A stretch of DNA of 64,000 nt from Halomonas meridiana (GCF_009846525.1 NZ_CP024621.1:3658001-3722000); one strand, 5' to 3'. Shown: positions 7,939 through 17,333, counted from the first letter of the stretch. Notes: a model not told the origin generated them from the sequence alone. Made by a program: numbers and translations.

Positions 7939-10122
7939 TCAACTCACTTTGGGGAGCTGGTCGATCAGTCGATCCAGCGTCATCGGGTAGTCCCGTACGC
8001 GGATGCCGGTGGCGTTATAGATCGCATTCGCCACGGCCGCCGCCACGCCACAGATGCCCAGCTCCCCCACGCCCTTGGCTTTGAGCGGCGTCGAGGCGGC
8101 GTCGGTGGTGTCCAAAAAAATCACCTCCTGCTCCGGAATGTCCGCATGCACCGCCACCTCGTAACTGGCGAGGTCGTGGTTGACGAAAAAGCCGCGCTCC
8201 ACATCGGGGTTGAGCCCCTCCATCAAGGCACTGCCCACGCCCATGGTCATCCCCCCAATCACTTGGCTGCGCGCCGTGACCGGGTTGAGAATGCGCCCTG
8301 CGTCGCACACCGCCAGCATACGGCGCACACGGGTTTCGCCGGTATGGGCGTGCACGGCTACTTCAACAAAGTGCGCGGCGAAGGTACCAATCTGTAGCGT
8401 GTCTTTGAAGTCGCCAAAGTGCATGGTGTCTTCTGCGACCAGCTCTTCCCCGTCGGCCACCTCCGCAAGCGCTACCTCCGTGGTGCCTGCGATCACCCGG
8501 CCCTGTTCAAACCGCGGCGAGTTCATACCAAGGCGCTGGGCAATCTCCTCTTGTATCTTCAGGCAGGCCGCGTAAACACCGGCGGTGGCGCTGGCAGCAC
8601 CAAACTGCCCGCCGGAACCCGACGAGACCGGGTAGTCGCTGTTGCCCAGCCGCACCTCCACGTCCTCTAGCGCCAACCCCATGGCTTCCGCAGCGGTTTG
8701 AGCAATAATCGTGTACGAGCCGGTGCCGATATCGGTCATATCGGTTTCCACAACCAAGCGCCCAGCCTGCAAGCGCACCCGAGCGCCGGAATCCATGGTG
8801 GGCGCGCCGCGATAAGCCCCGGCCATGCCATGACCGATCAGCCACTGCCCTTCCCGCTGGCCGCCTGGGGTGCGGTTACGCGCCTCCCAGCCAAACGCCT
8901 CGGCCCCTTTTTGCAGGCACTCTACGTAGTGGCGGTCGCTAAACGGTTTGCTGGGGTCTTCCGGGTCGACTTGGGTGTCATTGAGGATGCGGAATTCCAC
9001 CGGGTCCATGCCCAGCTTCTCGGCCATTTCGTCCATGGCAATTTCCAACGCGGCAAGGCCAGAGGCTTCGCCGGGGGCGCGCATATCCGCCGACTCGGGC
9101 AGGTCCATCTCGATAGCCGTATGAGCCACGCGGCGGCTTGCCCCGGCGTAAAAGGCGCGGGTTTGGTTGACCGGGTTCTCGCCGCTGCCGCCGGGCAGCG
9201 TATGGGAGAACGCTGAGTGGTCAAAGGCGGTAATCCTGCCCTCGGCATCGGCGGCAATACGCAGGCGCTGCACAGTGCCGGAGCGGTGGGTGGCGTTGTT
9301 GAACACCAGCGGGCGCGGTAGTGCGAGCTTAACCGGCCGCCCAGCAGCCCTAGAGCCGAGCGCGGCCAGCACGGTATCTGCCCGCAGCCAGAGCTTGCCG
9401 CCAAAACCGCCGCCCACGTAGGGGCTCTCTAGCCGAATGGTCTCGAGGTCAATCGCAAAGGTGGTGGCCAGCGCTTTGCGGGTCCAGGCTATCATCTGGT
9501 TGGAGGTCCAGACCGTCATTTGCCCGCCATCCGACCAATCCACGATGGAAGCGTGAGGCTCCATCATCGCGTGGCTTTGGGAGGCCGTGCGGTAGACCTC
9601 ATCCAGCGTTACCGCTGCGCTTTTAAAGGCTCCGTCCACATCGCCCACATCAGAGAGCGGCTCGTCGGGTGTTTGCTGCTCCCAGGCGGCGTCTAAATCA
9701 AACACGCCTTGCTCTTCTTGGTAGCGCACTTCAATCAGCGCTGCGGCACTTCGCGCCTGCTCTAAAGTGTCGGCCACCACCACGGCAATGGCTTGATGGT
9801 AGTGGGCGACGGTATCGCCACCAAACAGGCGTGCCACGTTGCTTTTGGCTTGCGCCAGCGGTTCTATATCTAGGGTGGTGACCACCGCGGCCACCCCAGG
9901 CGCGGCGCGGGCGGCTGTGGCATCCATGTGGGTAATGCGCCCTTTGGCGATGGTGGCACATAGCGGGTAGCCCACCAGCTGGTGGGCCGCTACGTCATGG
10001 CGCTCGTAGGCGTAGGGGGCTTGGCCGGTCACTTTGAGCGCGCCATCGATGCGCGCATGGGGCTTGCCGACAATACGGGCGCGGTCAAACAGGTTATCGT
10101 CGGTCGATTGATTGAAATCCAT
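7939..10122 (-). CDS. Molybdenum hydroxylase large subunit (xanthine dehydrogenase/aldehyde oxidase family)
   Basis: The 727-residue molybdopterin-binding subunit of a three-part enzyme that oxidises aldehydes or N-heterocycles with water as the oxygen source. Family features include an N-terminal a/b hammerhead domain, GGGFGGKLWLRAD for cofactor contact, and the C-terminal KGVGELG containing the catalytic glutamate. The subunit arrangement and size match the PaoABC (YagTSR) aldehyde oxidoreductase group. It is last in the operon, three bases after the FAD subunit. The MCD versus sulfido form of the cofactor and the substrate are not decided by sequence; aromatic aldehydes are plausible. Confidence 0.92.
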   Translation of the reverse strand: MDFNQSTDDNLFDRARIVGKPHARIDGALKVTGQAPYAYERHDVAAHQLVGYPLCATIAKGRITHMDATAARAAPGVAAVVTTLDIEPLAQAKSNVARLFGGDTVAHYHQAIAVVVADTLEQARSAAALIEVRYQEEQGVFDLDAAWEQQTPDEPLSDVGDVDGAFKSAAVTLDEVYRTASQSHAMMEPHASIVDWSDGGQMTVWTSNQMIAWTRKALATTFAIDLETIRLESPYVGGGFGGKLWLRADTVLAALGSRAAGRPVKLALPRPLVFNNATHRSGTVQRLRIAADAEGRITAFDHSAFSHTLPGGSGENPVNQTRAFYAGASRRVAHTAIEMDLPESADMRAPGEASGLAALEIAMDEMAEKLGMDPVEFRILNDTQVDPEDPSKPFSDRHYVECLQKGAEAFGWEARNRTPGGQREGQWLIGHGMAGAYRGAPTMDSGARVRLQAGRLVVETDMTDIGTGSYTIIAQTAAEAMGLALEDVEVRLGNSDYPVSSGSGGQFGAASATAGVYAACLKIQEEIAQRLGMNSPRFEQGRVIAGTTEVALAEVADGEELVAEDTMHFGDFKDTLQIGTFAAHFVEVAVHAHTGETRVRRMLAVCDAGRILNPVTARSQVIGGMTMGVGSALMEGLNPDVERGFFVNHDLASYEVAVHADIPEQEVIFLDTTDAASTPLKAKGVGELGICGVAAAVANAIYNATGIRVRDYPMTLDRLIDQLPKVS

Positions 10123-10125
10123 CGG

Positions 10126-11076
10126 TTACTCCTCGGCCAGCAGCGCGGCGAGCGTTCGCTCTGCCAGGGTCAGCTTGTAGGCGTTCTCTTCAGTCGGGCG
10201 GGCACCATCCAGCAGCTCAGCCATCACTGCGGCTGCGCCTTGGGGCAGCGCGGCATCCGCCGCATCGCGCCGCCAGGGCCGGGGGGCCATACCGCCCAGC
10301 GCCACGCGTCCCGTGCCGTCCGGGGCGTGAATCAGCGCCACTGAGACCAGCGCAAAGGCGTACGAAGAGCGATCGCGCAACTTGAAGTAGGCATGGCGCC
10401 CTTCCATCGGCGCGGGCAGCACCACCCCGGTAATCATCTCACCCTTGGTCAGGGTGTTTTCCACCTCGGGGGTATCGCCGGGCAGCTGGTAGAACGCATC
10501 CAGCGTCAGGCTGCGGGTCTCGCCCTCGGGGGTAACGGTTTCCACGCGGGCATCCAGCGCTTGTAGCGCCACCGCCATATCGGAGGGGTGCGTGGCAATG
10601 CACGCATCAGAGGTACCAATTACGCCGAGCTGCCGAGTGGTCGCGCCTTTTCCCAGCGCCGCGCAGCCAGCGCCCGGTGAGCGCTTATTGCACGGCATGG
10701 CGGTATCGTAAAAGTAGGGGCAGCGCGTACGCTGCAGCAGGTTACCGCCGGTGGTGGCTTTGTTGCGCAGCTGGCCAGATGCCCCCGCCACCAGCGCCCG
10801 GCTCAACACGCCATAGGCTTCGCGCACGCGTGGGTCGGCCGCTAGGGTGCTATTGCTGACCATCGCCCCCACCCGCAGGCCGCCTTCTTCCGTAGCCGTA
10901 ATGGCGTTCAACCCCGTGCCGCGCACATCGATCAGGTGCAGCGGGGTTTCGATCTCGTGCTTCATTAAATCCAGCAGGTTGGTGCCGCCAGCAATGAATT
11001 TAGCGCCCGGCACCTTGGCCGCGCGGGCCGCTGCTTCGGCGGGGCTAGCCGCCCGCTCGTAGGAAAAGGCTCTCAT
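10126..11076 (-). CDS. Molybdenum hydroxylase FAD-binding subunit
   Basis: A 316-residue medium subunit that passes electrons from the iron-sulfur subunit to FAD. It starts at MRAFSYERA; an in-frame extension upstream is spurious because it overlaps the small subunit gene. FAD pyrophosphate contact is seen at [12 protein letters not shown] and a second flavin loop at [19 protein letters not shown]. The cysteines after that loop ([14 protein letters not shown]) match PaoB-type subunits, which carry an extra [4Fe-4S] cluster. Start and upstream stop overlap by four bases (ATGA). Confidence 0.92.
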   Translation of the reverse strand: MRAFSYERAASPAEAAARAAKVPGAKFIAGGTNLLDLMKHEIETPLHLIDVRGTGLNAITATEEGGLRVGAMVSNSTLAADPRVREAYGVLSRALVAGASGQLRNKATTGGNLLQRTRCPYFYDTAMPCNKRSPGAGCAALGKGATTRQLGVIGTSDACIATHPSDMAVALQALDARVETVTPEGETRSLTLDAFYQLPGDTPEVENTLTKGEMITGVVLPAPMEGRHAYFKLRDRSSYAFALVSVALIHAPDGTGRVALGGMAPRPWRRDAADAALPQGAAAVMAELLDGARPTEENAYKLTLAERTLAALLAEE

Positions 11077-11639
11077 GCGCGCTCCTTGGCAACCTGGGTA
11101 ATGGCCTTGAGGATGTTGGCGTAAGCGCCGCAGCGGCAGAGGTTGCCCGACATCCGCTCGCGAATCTCGGCATCGGTGATCTCGATAGGCGCGGTGAGAT
11201 CCGCCGTGACATGGCTGGGAATATTGGCGGCGATCTCCTGCAATACGGCGTTGGCCGAACAGATCTGCCCCGGCGTGCAGTAGCCGCATTGGAAGGCGTC
11301 GTTATCCACGAACGCCTGCTGCATAGGGTCTAGCTGCTCTACCGTGCCCAGGCCTTCGATGGTGGTAATCTCGTCACCTTCGTGCATCACTGCCAGGGTG
11401 AGACACGCGTTGATGCGTTCGCCATTCACCGACACGGTGCAGGCGCCGCACTGGCCGTGGTCGCAGCCTTTTTTGGAGCCGGTGAGCGCTAGATGTTCCC
11501 GCAGGGTATCCAGCAGCGTGGTGCGGTTATCGAGCGTTAAGGTGTGCTGGGTGCCATTCACCACCAGCGTCACGGTCGAGCGCGGCACTTCTTGCGGTGC
11601 CTGATCGCGGCGCTGTTCAGCGCTATTTGAAGCGTTCAT
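11073..11639 (-). CDS. Molybdenum hydroxylase [2Fe-2S] subunit
   Basis: A 188-residue small subunit with two [2Fe-2S] clusters. The plant-ferredoxin-type cluster is held by CDHGQCGAC plus a later cysteine in INACLTL, and the helical-domain cluster by CGYCTPGQ and CRCGAY. E. coli PaoA has a Tat signal, but this protein begins MNASNSAEQ without one, so the enzyme is probably cytoplasmic. The ATG at 11639 has GGAAGG upstream. It is the first gene of the operon and is divergent from the XdhC-like gene across about 170 bases, which must hold both promoters. Confidence 0.93.
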   Translation of the reverse strand: MNASNSAEQRRDQAPQEVPRSTVTLVVNGTQHTLTLDNRTTLLDTLREHLALTGSKKGCDHGQCGACTVSVNGERINACLTLAVMHEGDEITTIEGLGTVEQLDPMQQAFVDNDAFQCGYCTPGQICSANAVLQEIAANIPSHVTADLTAPIEITDAEIRERMSGNLCRCGAYANILKAITQVAKERA

Positions 11640-11807
11640 AAATCGGTGCCTTCCCTGCTCATTGCTGTTGCGTATCGACGGTCTCGCCCCTTCAGCATAG
11701 ACATAAATCGGCGGCAGCGACCTGACGCGTACCAAGCGGCTGCGCTACGCTTAGCGCAACGACCCGCGCTAAGCGGGCAGGGTGACTCACGAAAGGACGC
11801 GACATTG

Positions 11808-12797
11808 ATGCAACACTTGGATCGACAGGTGATTGAAAACGCCCTGGCGTGGTGCCAGCAGGGCCGCCCTTTTTGGCTCTGCACGGTGCTGGCTACCTTT
11901 GGCTCCTCTCCTCGCGAGCCGGGCTCCTGGATGGCGGTGACCGAAGCAGGAGAGGCCATTGGTTCGCTGTCCGGGGGCTGTGTAGAGGAGGACTTTCTCC
12001 AGCGCGTCAAAGAGGGGGCGTTTGAGCGCCCGGTGACGGTCATCCGCTACGGCGACCCGGACGACGTTCAAGGCGCTAACGTGACGCTGCCCTGCGGCGG
12101 TATCCTAGAAGTACTGATTGAGCGCCTGCCCGCCACCCAAGCCACCGAAGCGCATCTCACTACGCTGCTGGCGACGCTAGACGGCCATCAGCCGCTGGTG
12201 CGCCATGTCGACCTCCCCAGCGGGCGCGTTGGCTTTCACGAGGATGCCTCGCTTGGCCCGCGAGTTTACCGTGAGCAGGTGCAGGGGGAATCCGAGCGCA
12301 TCTACCTGCGCGTTGCCCCCGCCAGGCGGTTAATTATTGCGGGTATCTCCGCCATTACCGCCCCTTGCGCGGCCTTTGCCGTCACGCTCGGGTTCGAGGT
12401 GATCGTCTGCGACCCGGACGCCACCGCCTGTGCGCAGTTCTCCGTGCCCGGAGCGGTGGTCAAGGCTCAGTTGCCGTCCCAATACATCGCCTCCGGCGCT
12501 TGCCATGGGGCGACGGCAGTGGTGGCGCTCACTCATGACCCGCGCATCGATGACTTGGCCATGATGGAAGCCGTACGTACCCCCGCGTTCTACATTGGCG
12601 TGATGGGCTCTCAACGCACCTCCACCGCCCGAGCAGAGCGGCTGATACGCTCCGGCGGGCTCACCCAAGCGCAGGTGAAGCGCCTGCATATGCCCATTGG
12701 CCTGGCGCTGGGCAGTAAAACCCCGGCAGAGATCGCCCTGGCGGTCATGGCGGATATCGTACGGGTGCAGCACGGTAAAGCCGTCGATGAGCTTTAA
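11808..12797 (+). CDS. XdhC-family molybdenum cofactor maturation protein
   Basis: A 329-residue XdhC/CoxI-like protein. Family members bind molybdopterin and insert or sulfurate it for xanthine dehydrogenase-type enzymes. The N-terminal XdhC/CoxI domain has TFGSSPREPGSWM and GGCVEEDF, and the C-terminal Rossmann-like domain has GVMGSQRTS and MPIGLALGSKTPAEIALAV. The ATG at 11808 follows GAAAGGA; the open frame continues upstream into the divergent promoter region but without a ribosome site. It is divergent from the hydroxylase it probably serves and forms a unit with the nucleotidyltransferase five bases on. Confidence 0.92.
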   Translation: MQHLDRQVIENALAWCQQGRPFWLCTVLATFGSSPREPGSWMAVTEAGEAIGSLSGGCVEEDFLQRVKEGAFERPVTVIRYGDPDDVQGANVTLPCGGILEVLIERLPATQATEAHLTTLLATLDGHQPLVRHVDLPSGRVGFHEDASLGPRVYREQVQGESERIYLRVAPARRLIIAGISAITAPCAAFAVTLGFEVIVCDPDATACAQFSVPGAVVKAQLPSQYIASGACHGATAVVALTHDPRIDDLAMMEAVRTPAFYIGVMGSQRTSTARAERLIRSGGLTQAQVKRLHMPIGLALGSKTPAEIALAVMADIVRVQHGKAVDEL

Positions 12798-12802
12798 TCG
12801 CC

Positions 12803-13396
12803 ATGCGTGCTAACCACGTCGTCGCGCTAGTGATGGCAGCGGGCTACTCGCGACGCTATGGCGAGGCTGATAAGCGCCAGGAGCTTCTTGCCGATGGCCG
12901 AACGCTATTGGCCACCACCGTTGCGCGCACCGAGCAGGCGTTTAGCCAGGTAAGGGTCGCAATTCGTGAGGAGGACGACGCGTTTCGGCTTGGCTTGGCT
13001 GCCAGCACACCGCTGATTCGGCTGCGCCAAGCGCACCTGGGGCTGGGCGCCAGTTTGGCCGAAGCGGTGGCGGCGCTAGGCGGTGATTGCCGCCTGAACG
13101 ACAGCGAGGCGGTGGCGGTACTGCTAGGCGATATGCCGCTTATTCACCCCGCGACGCTGCGGGCACTACAGCAGCAGGCCACCCGCGATACCATCTGGCG
13201 GCCGCGCTACGGCGGGCAGCCCGGCCACCCGGTGCTGTTTGGCCGGGCTTTTTGGCCGGAACTGGAGCACTTACGAGGGGAAACGGGCGCTAAGTCGCTG
13301 ATTCAACGCCACCCATCCAACTACCGTACGTATGACGTCGACGACGCGGGCACTCTGTTCGATATCGATACGCCAGACGCCCTCGCCAGCCTCTAG
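12803..13396 (+). CDS. MobA/MocA-like molybdopterin nucleotidyltransferase
   Basis: A 197-residue nucleotidyltransferase. Relatives attach CMP or GMP to molybdopterin to make the dinucleotide cofactor; MocA (CTP) serves the xanthine dehydrogenase family and is the likelier match here. The NTP-binding signature LVMAAGYSRRYGEADKR is at the N-terminus, with the metal-binding LLGDMPL at mid-protein and GQPGHPVLFG beyond. The gene sits five bases after the XdhC-like gene. CTP rather than GTP is inferred from genomic context only. Confidence 0.88.
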   Translation: MRANHVVALVMAAGYSRRYGEADKRQELLADGRTLLATTVARTEQAFSQVRVAIREEDDAFRLGLAASTPLIRLRQAHLGLGASLAEAVAALGGDCRLNDSEAVAVLLGDMPLIHPATLRALQQQATRDTIWRPRYGGQPGHPVLFGRAFWPELEHLRGETGAKSLIQRHPSNYRTYDVDDAGTLFDIDTPDALASL

Positions 13397-13486
13397 CGTT
13401 TAAGCGCAACTTCGATTATCAAAGAAAGGATTTAACAAACATTATAAAGTAGTGTGTGCATGCCACTGCCACACAGCGATCGATGA

Positions 13487-15982
13487 ATGTTACTGCCCAA
13501 CCTATTACTGGATCCGCAGGCGCTGAGTGCTTTGCAAGGAAAGCACGATGTTCTCCTGGTGATACTCTCCTGGCTAGTTGCTCTGGCGGCATCTTATGCC
13601 AGCTTGGAAATTATTCGTCTCGTCGGGAGCACCTCGTCGTCGCTCTGGCGCAGCACTTGGCTCGCCGCGGGGGCCAGCGTGATGGGCGCGGGCGTCTGGA
13701 GCATGCATTTCGTCGGCATGCACGCCTACCGGCTGGCGTTTCACGTTAGCCACGACCATCTATTAACACTACTTTCCGTTGTGCCTGCCATCGTCGGTAG
13801 CTTGGTGGCCATGACGCTGCTCTGCCGCGAGAAGCTCTCGCACCGCACGCTGATTCTCGCGGGCACGAGCCTGGGGCTGGGGATTGGCGTCATGCACTAT
13901 AGCGGCATGGCCGCCATGCGTATGCCCGCCACGCTCTACTATGCGCTGGATCTATTTTTAGCCTCGTTGGTCGTTGCCGTTGGGCTGGGCATTTTGAGTG
14001 CCTATGCTTACCGCTTATGCCGTCTTGAAAACGGCAAAGCGCGCTATCAGCGGTACGCGTTCATATCTGCGCTGTGTATTTCGCTCGCCGTCAGTGGCAT
14101 GCACTACGTGGCCATGCAGGCCGCTTGGTTCGTGCCCATGAGCGATGCCGCCGAGCACTCCCACATAGAGGGCTCCCAGTGGCTTATTTTTGTGATCAGC
14201 GGGGCGGCCGTTTTTGCCGCGCTGCTGACCGTGCTGGCGATTAAAATCCAGCGCCGCCTGCAGGACAGCGAGCGCCACGGCCATATGACCCAGCGACGGC
14301 TGCTAGAAGTGATTGCCGCTCTGCAAGATGGCGTGGTGCTATTTGATGATGGCGCGCGCATTCGGCTGTGTAATAACGCTTTTGAGCAATTAACGGGGAT
14401 GACTCACACCCAGCTCATCGGTACGGATATCACTCAAGTGCCTTACGCTAAAGATAGCCAGGCGCTCACGCCTGCCATTCACCGTGCGCTGGTATCGCAA
14501 GGGGAGTGGAGCGGTATGGTCACCGCTCTGCGCTCCAATGGCGATGAGTACCCGGCATGGCTCAGCATCAGCCGCGTGAACTATGCCCACAGTAAAGATC
14601 GGGATTACGTGGCCCTGATCAGCGACCGCACCGACGAGCAAAACGCGCAGCAGCGGATTCGCTATCTGGCTTACCATGACATGCTCACCGGCTTGCCAAA
14701 CCGCTTGGCACTTCAGGAGTATTTGACGACACACCTTGAAGATACCCGCAAAAAGGGTCACTACTCAGTGCTAGCACTGTTGGACGTCAACCGTTTCAAA
14801 GTGCTGAACGACAGCATGGGCCAAGATATCGGCGACGAGCTGTTACGCCAGTTGGGCAGCCGCCTGCAGCAGCAGGCCGGACAGGAGGTGATGGCAGCCC
14901 GTTTGGATGGTAATGAGTTTGCGCTGTTGTCCACGTTCACCGCCACGGATCAAGCCACCGCCGAACGACGGGCGTACCAGCATATCGAGCAGGTACTGGT
15001 GACGCTGGTGGCCGATTATCAGCTTCACGGGCACACCTACCCTTGCAACATCAACGTGGGCATGCTGATTTTCTGCCCTCGTGAGATTGAGAACGTCGGG
15101 CAGCTGTTCAAACGCGCCGGGCTGGCACTGTTGGAAGCCAAGCGCCAGCGAGACGGCGTGCCCAAGCGCTTCTGTTCGGAGCTGGAGCAGAAACTCGAAG
15201 AAGATATTACGCTGGAGCGTGAGCTGCGCCTGGCGATCGATAGCGGTGCGCTTAGCCTGCACCTTCAAGCCCAGGTAGATACGCACCACGACGTCATCGG
15301 TGCCGAAGCCCTGGTACGCTGGCACCACCCACAGCAGGGGATGATCTCACCGGGGCGCTTTATTCCCATCGCCGAACACACCGGGCTAATTCTGCCCTTA
15401 GGGGCCTGGGTATTAAAAGAGGGCTGCCGTCTGCTCGGCGAGTGGCAGCACGACCCACGCCTGCGCCATTTAAAGCTCTCGCTTAACGTGAGCGTGCGTC
15501 AGTTCCAGCAGCCCGATTTTGTCGAGCAGGTCACCACCACGCTGCGCGCGACCGGCGCCCCGCCTGAGCGTTTGACGCTGGAGCTTACCGAATCGCTGCT
15601 GATGAGCGACCCGGAAGGCACCATCGACAAGATGCGCCGACTGCGGCAACTGGGCATTCGCTTTGCGCTGGATGATTTTGGCACCGGCTACTCGTCGCTG
15701 GCATATCTCAAATCGCTGCCGCTGGACACGCTCAAAATCGACATCGCTTTCGTCAGGGATTTGACTCTGGACATGCAGGCAACGCCGATCGCCGCCACCA
15801 TCATCGCCCTGGCAGAGAGCCTGGGGCTAGACGTGATTGCCGAGGGCGTCGAAACCAACGATCAGTGTACGGTGCTGGCGCGCTTAGGGTGCCATGTGTA
15901 TCAGGGCTACTACTTTGGCAAGCCAGCACCCGCAGCAGCGTTTACGCGACGCAATGGTGCCTCTTCTCCTACAGCGTCATGA
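13487..15982 (+). CDS. MHYT-PAS-GGDEF-EAL cyclic-di-GMP protein
   Basis: An 831-residue membrane protein. Residues 20-250 form seven predicted helices with three MHYT repeats (73, 136 and 205: MHFVGMHA, MHYSGMAA, MHYVAMQA), a module proposed to sense O2, CO or NO through copper. A PAS domain spans about 270-390. The GGDEF domain (395-560) has a degraded signature, LDGNEF at 473, so cyclase activity is doubtful. The EAL domain (575-820) keeps EALVRW and DDFGTGYSS, so it is probably a phosphodiesterase. Its end overlaps the end of the DUF411 gene on the other strand by 14 bases. Confidence 0.93.
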   Translation: MLLPNLLLDPQALSALQGKHDVLLVILSWLVALAASYASLEIIRLVGSTSSSLWRSTWLAAGASVMGAGVWSMHFVGMHAYRLAFHVSHDHLLTLLSVVPAIVGSLVAMTLLCREKLSHRTLILAGTSLGLGIGVMHYSGMAAMRMPATLYYALDLFLASLVVAVGLGILSAYAYRLCRLENGKARYQRYAFISALCISLAVSGMHYVAMQAAWFVPMSDAAEHSHIEGSQWLIFVISGAAVFAALLTVLAIKIQRRLQDSERHGHMTQRRLLEVIAALQDGVVLFDDGARIRLCNNAFEQLTGMTHTQLIGTDITQVPYAKDSQALTPAIHRALVSQGEWSGMVTALRSNGDEYPAWLSISRVNYAHSKDRDYVALISDRTDEQNAQQRIRYLAYHDMLTGLPNRLALQEYLTTHLEDTRKKGHYSVLALLDVNRFKVLNDSMGQDIGDELLRQLGSRLQQQAGQEVMAARLDGNEFALLSTFTATDQATAERRAYQHIEQVLVTLVADYQLHGHTYPCNINVGMLIFCPREIENVGQLFKRAGLALLEAKRQRDGVPKRFCSELEQKLEEDITLERELRLAIDSGALSLHLQAQVDTHHDVIGAEALVRWHHPQQGMISPGRFIPIAEHTGLILPLGAWVLKEGCRLLGEWQHDPRLRHLKLSLNVSVRQFQQPDFVEQVTTTLRATGAPPERLTLELTESLLMSDPEGTIDKMRRLRQLGIRFALDDFGTGYSSLAYLKSLPLDTLKIDIAFVRDLTLDMQATPIAATIIALAESLGLDVIAEGVETNDQCTVLARLGCHVYQGYYFGKPAPAAAFTRRNGASSPTAS

Positions 15983-16409
15983 ACGGCTGGGCGTCTTGAT
16001 TGCTGAACATATACACGTGATAAGGCTCGCTCTGGGGCCCAGGCATGCCCGGTGTGCCAATCGGCATACCGGCTAAGCCGATGCCATCGACCTCAGGCTG
16101 CTGGTCAAACAGTGCCTCAACCGCCTCCATCGGCACGTGCCCTTCGATCCAGTAGTTGCCTATCTCGATGGTGTGGCACGAGCCCATGCCGTAAGGCACG
16201 CCCGCCTGCTGTTTAATGTCACCCAGCTCGACGTCATCGATGATGGTGACGTCTACGCCCAGCGCTTCAAGATGACGCGCATACTCATCGCAGCAACCGC
16301 ATTGCGGGTTTTTATACAGCGTCGCCTCATCGGGCAGCGCGGCGTGGGCGGTCGCAGCGCCGAACATCAAAGCACCGGATACCAGCAGCGCCGTGGCATG
16401 TCGTTTCAT
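15969..16409 (-). CDS. DUF411 periplasmic metal-binding protein
   Basis: A 146-residue exported protein with signal peptide cleavage near AHA/ALPDE. Residues 34-40 carry NPQCGCC and residues 74-79 GMGSCH, a set of soft-metal ligands. DUF411 proteins are commonly linked to copper resistance, though a biochemical role is not settled. Upstream is a promoter with a CueR-like operator, and divergent is a glutaredoxin-MauE fusion with a similar promoter. Copper or silver handling in the periplasm is therefore a good inference. Confidence 0.85.
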   Translation of the reverse strand: MKRHATALLVSGALMFGAATAHAALPDEATLYKNPQCGCCDEYARHLEALGVDVTIIDDVELGDIKQQAGVPYGMGSCHTIEIGNYWIEGHVPMEAVEALFDQQPEVDGIGLAGMPIGTPGMPGPQSEPYHVYMFSNQDAQPFMTL

Positions 16410-16439
16410 ATCGCTCTCCTATGACACCGTTTTTTGCAA

Positions 16440-16471
16440 AGCTTACCACCTTGGGGCTACCCACAGGTCAA
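16440..16471 (-). promoter_or_regulatory. CueR-like promoter of the DUF411 gene
   Basis: On the minus strand a -35 TTGACC (16471-16466) is followed by a 20-base spacer and TAAGCT (16445-16440). The overlong spacer contains the dyad CCTgtGGG-tag-CCCcaAGG. Long spacers with such a dyad are the hallmark of MerR-family activators; the -35 end and dyad resemble the E. coli copA promoter. Confidence 0.6.
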
Positions 16472-16499
16472 GGACCAGACAGCGGTCTTTCCCTCTCAT

Positions 16500-16530
16500 T
16501 TGACCTATGGGTGGCACCGGGTTCTACGCT
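16500..16530 (+). promoter_or_regulatory. CueR-like promoter of the glutaredoxin-MauE gene
   Basis: TTGACC (16500-16505), a 19-base spacer and TACGCT (16525-16530), ending 41 bases before the start codon. The 20 bases from the end of the -35 box match those of the divergent DUF411 promoter at 14 positions, so one MerR-family regulator probably controls both. Confidence 0.58.
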
Positions 16531-16571
16531 AAAGGGTGGACGTTGACCCCAAGACGACAAGGAGGCTGATA

Positions 16572-17327
16572 ATGGCAGCAACGACCCACCACACTGCCCA
16601 GGTATATCGGATGAAAACCGCCGAGCACATGTGTCCGTTCGGCTTGAAGACCGTCGACTTGCTCAAACGCAAAGGCTACGCGGTGGATGACCATACTCTC
16701 ACCAGCCGTGACGACGTCGACGCATTCAAGGCACAGGAAGATGTCGATACCACGCCGCAGGTATATATCGATGGCGAGCGGATTGGCGGCTACGAAGACG
16801 TGCGCGAACACTTGGGTATGAGCGTTCCCAATGCCAAAGAGACTACCTACCGCCCGGTGCTGGCCATTTTTGCCGTCGCGCTATTGATAGGCCTGGCGAT
16901 AAGCTGGGCAACTCAGGGCACGCTGCTCACGGCGCGCATGCCAGAGTTTGCCGTGGCAACCGCGATGGTGCTGCTGGGCCTGCAGAAGCTGCAGGACATC
17001 GAAAGCTTCAGCACCATGTTTCTCAACTACGACCTGCTCGCCCAGCGCTACGTGCCCTATAGCTACGTTTACCCCTACGCCGAAACCGCCGCCGGGCTTT
17101 TAATGCTGGCGGGCACGCTGATTTGGGTAGCCGCGCCGCTGGCACTGTTCGTCGGCACCGTGGGTGCAGTATCGGTGTTTAAAGCGGTTTACATCGATAA
17201 GCGCGAACTCAAGTGCGCCTGCGTGGGAGGCAACAGCAACGTACCCCTCGGCTTTGTGTCGCTCACCGAAAACCTGGTGATGATCGGCATGGGCCTGTGG
17301 ATGCCGCTGCGCATGCTACTGGGCTAA
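16572..17327 (+). CDS. Glutaredoxin-MauE fusion membrane protein
   Basis: A 251-residue protein with a glutaredoxin domain (1-85) fused to a MauE/DoxX-like four-helix membrane domain (95-250). The active-site motif is CPFG at residue 21, with one cysteine only; the cis-proline (TPQVYIDG) and GGYEDV glutathione contacts are kept. The membrane part has KCACVGG near residue 220. MauE-type domains are thought to move reducing power across the membrane. GGAGG six bases before the ATG at 16572 fixes the start. With DUF411 alongside and the shared promoter type it probably belongs to a copper-responsive thiol system. Confidence 0.82.
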   Translation: MAATTHHTAQVYRMKTAEHMCPFGLKTVDLLKRKGYAVDDHTLTSRDDVDAFKAQEDVDTTPQVYIDGERIGGYEDVREHLGMSVPNAKETTYRPVLAIFAVALLIGLAISWATQGTLLTARMPEFAVATAMVLLGLQKLQDIESFSTMFLNYDLLAQRYVPYSYVYPYAETAAGLLMLAGTLIWVAAPLALFVGTVGAVSVFKAVYIDKRELKCACVGGNSNVPLGFVSLTENLVMIGMGLWMPLRMLLG

Positions 17328-17333
17328 CGTCGA

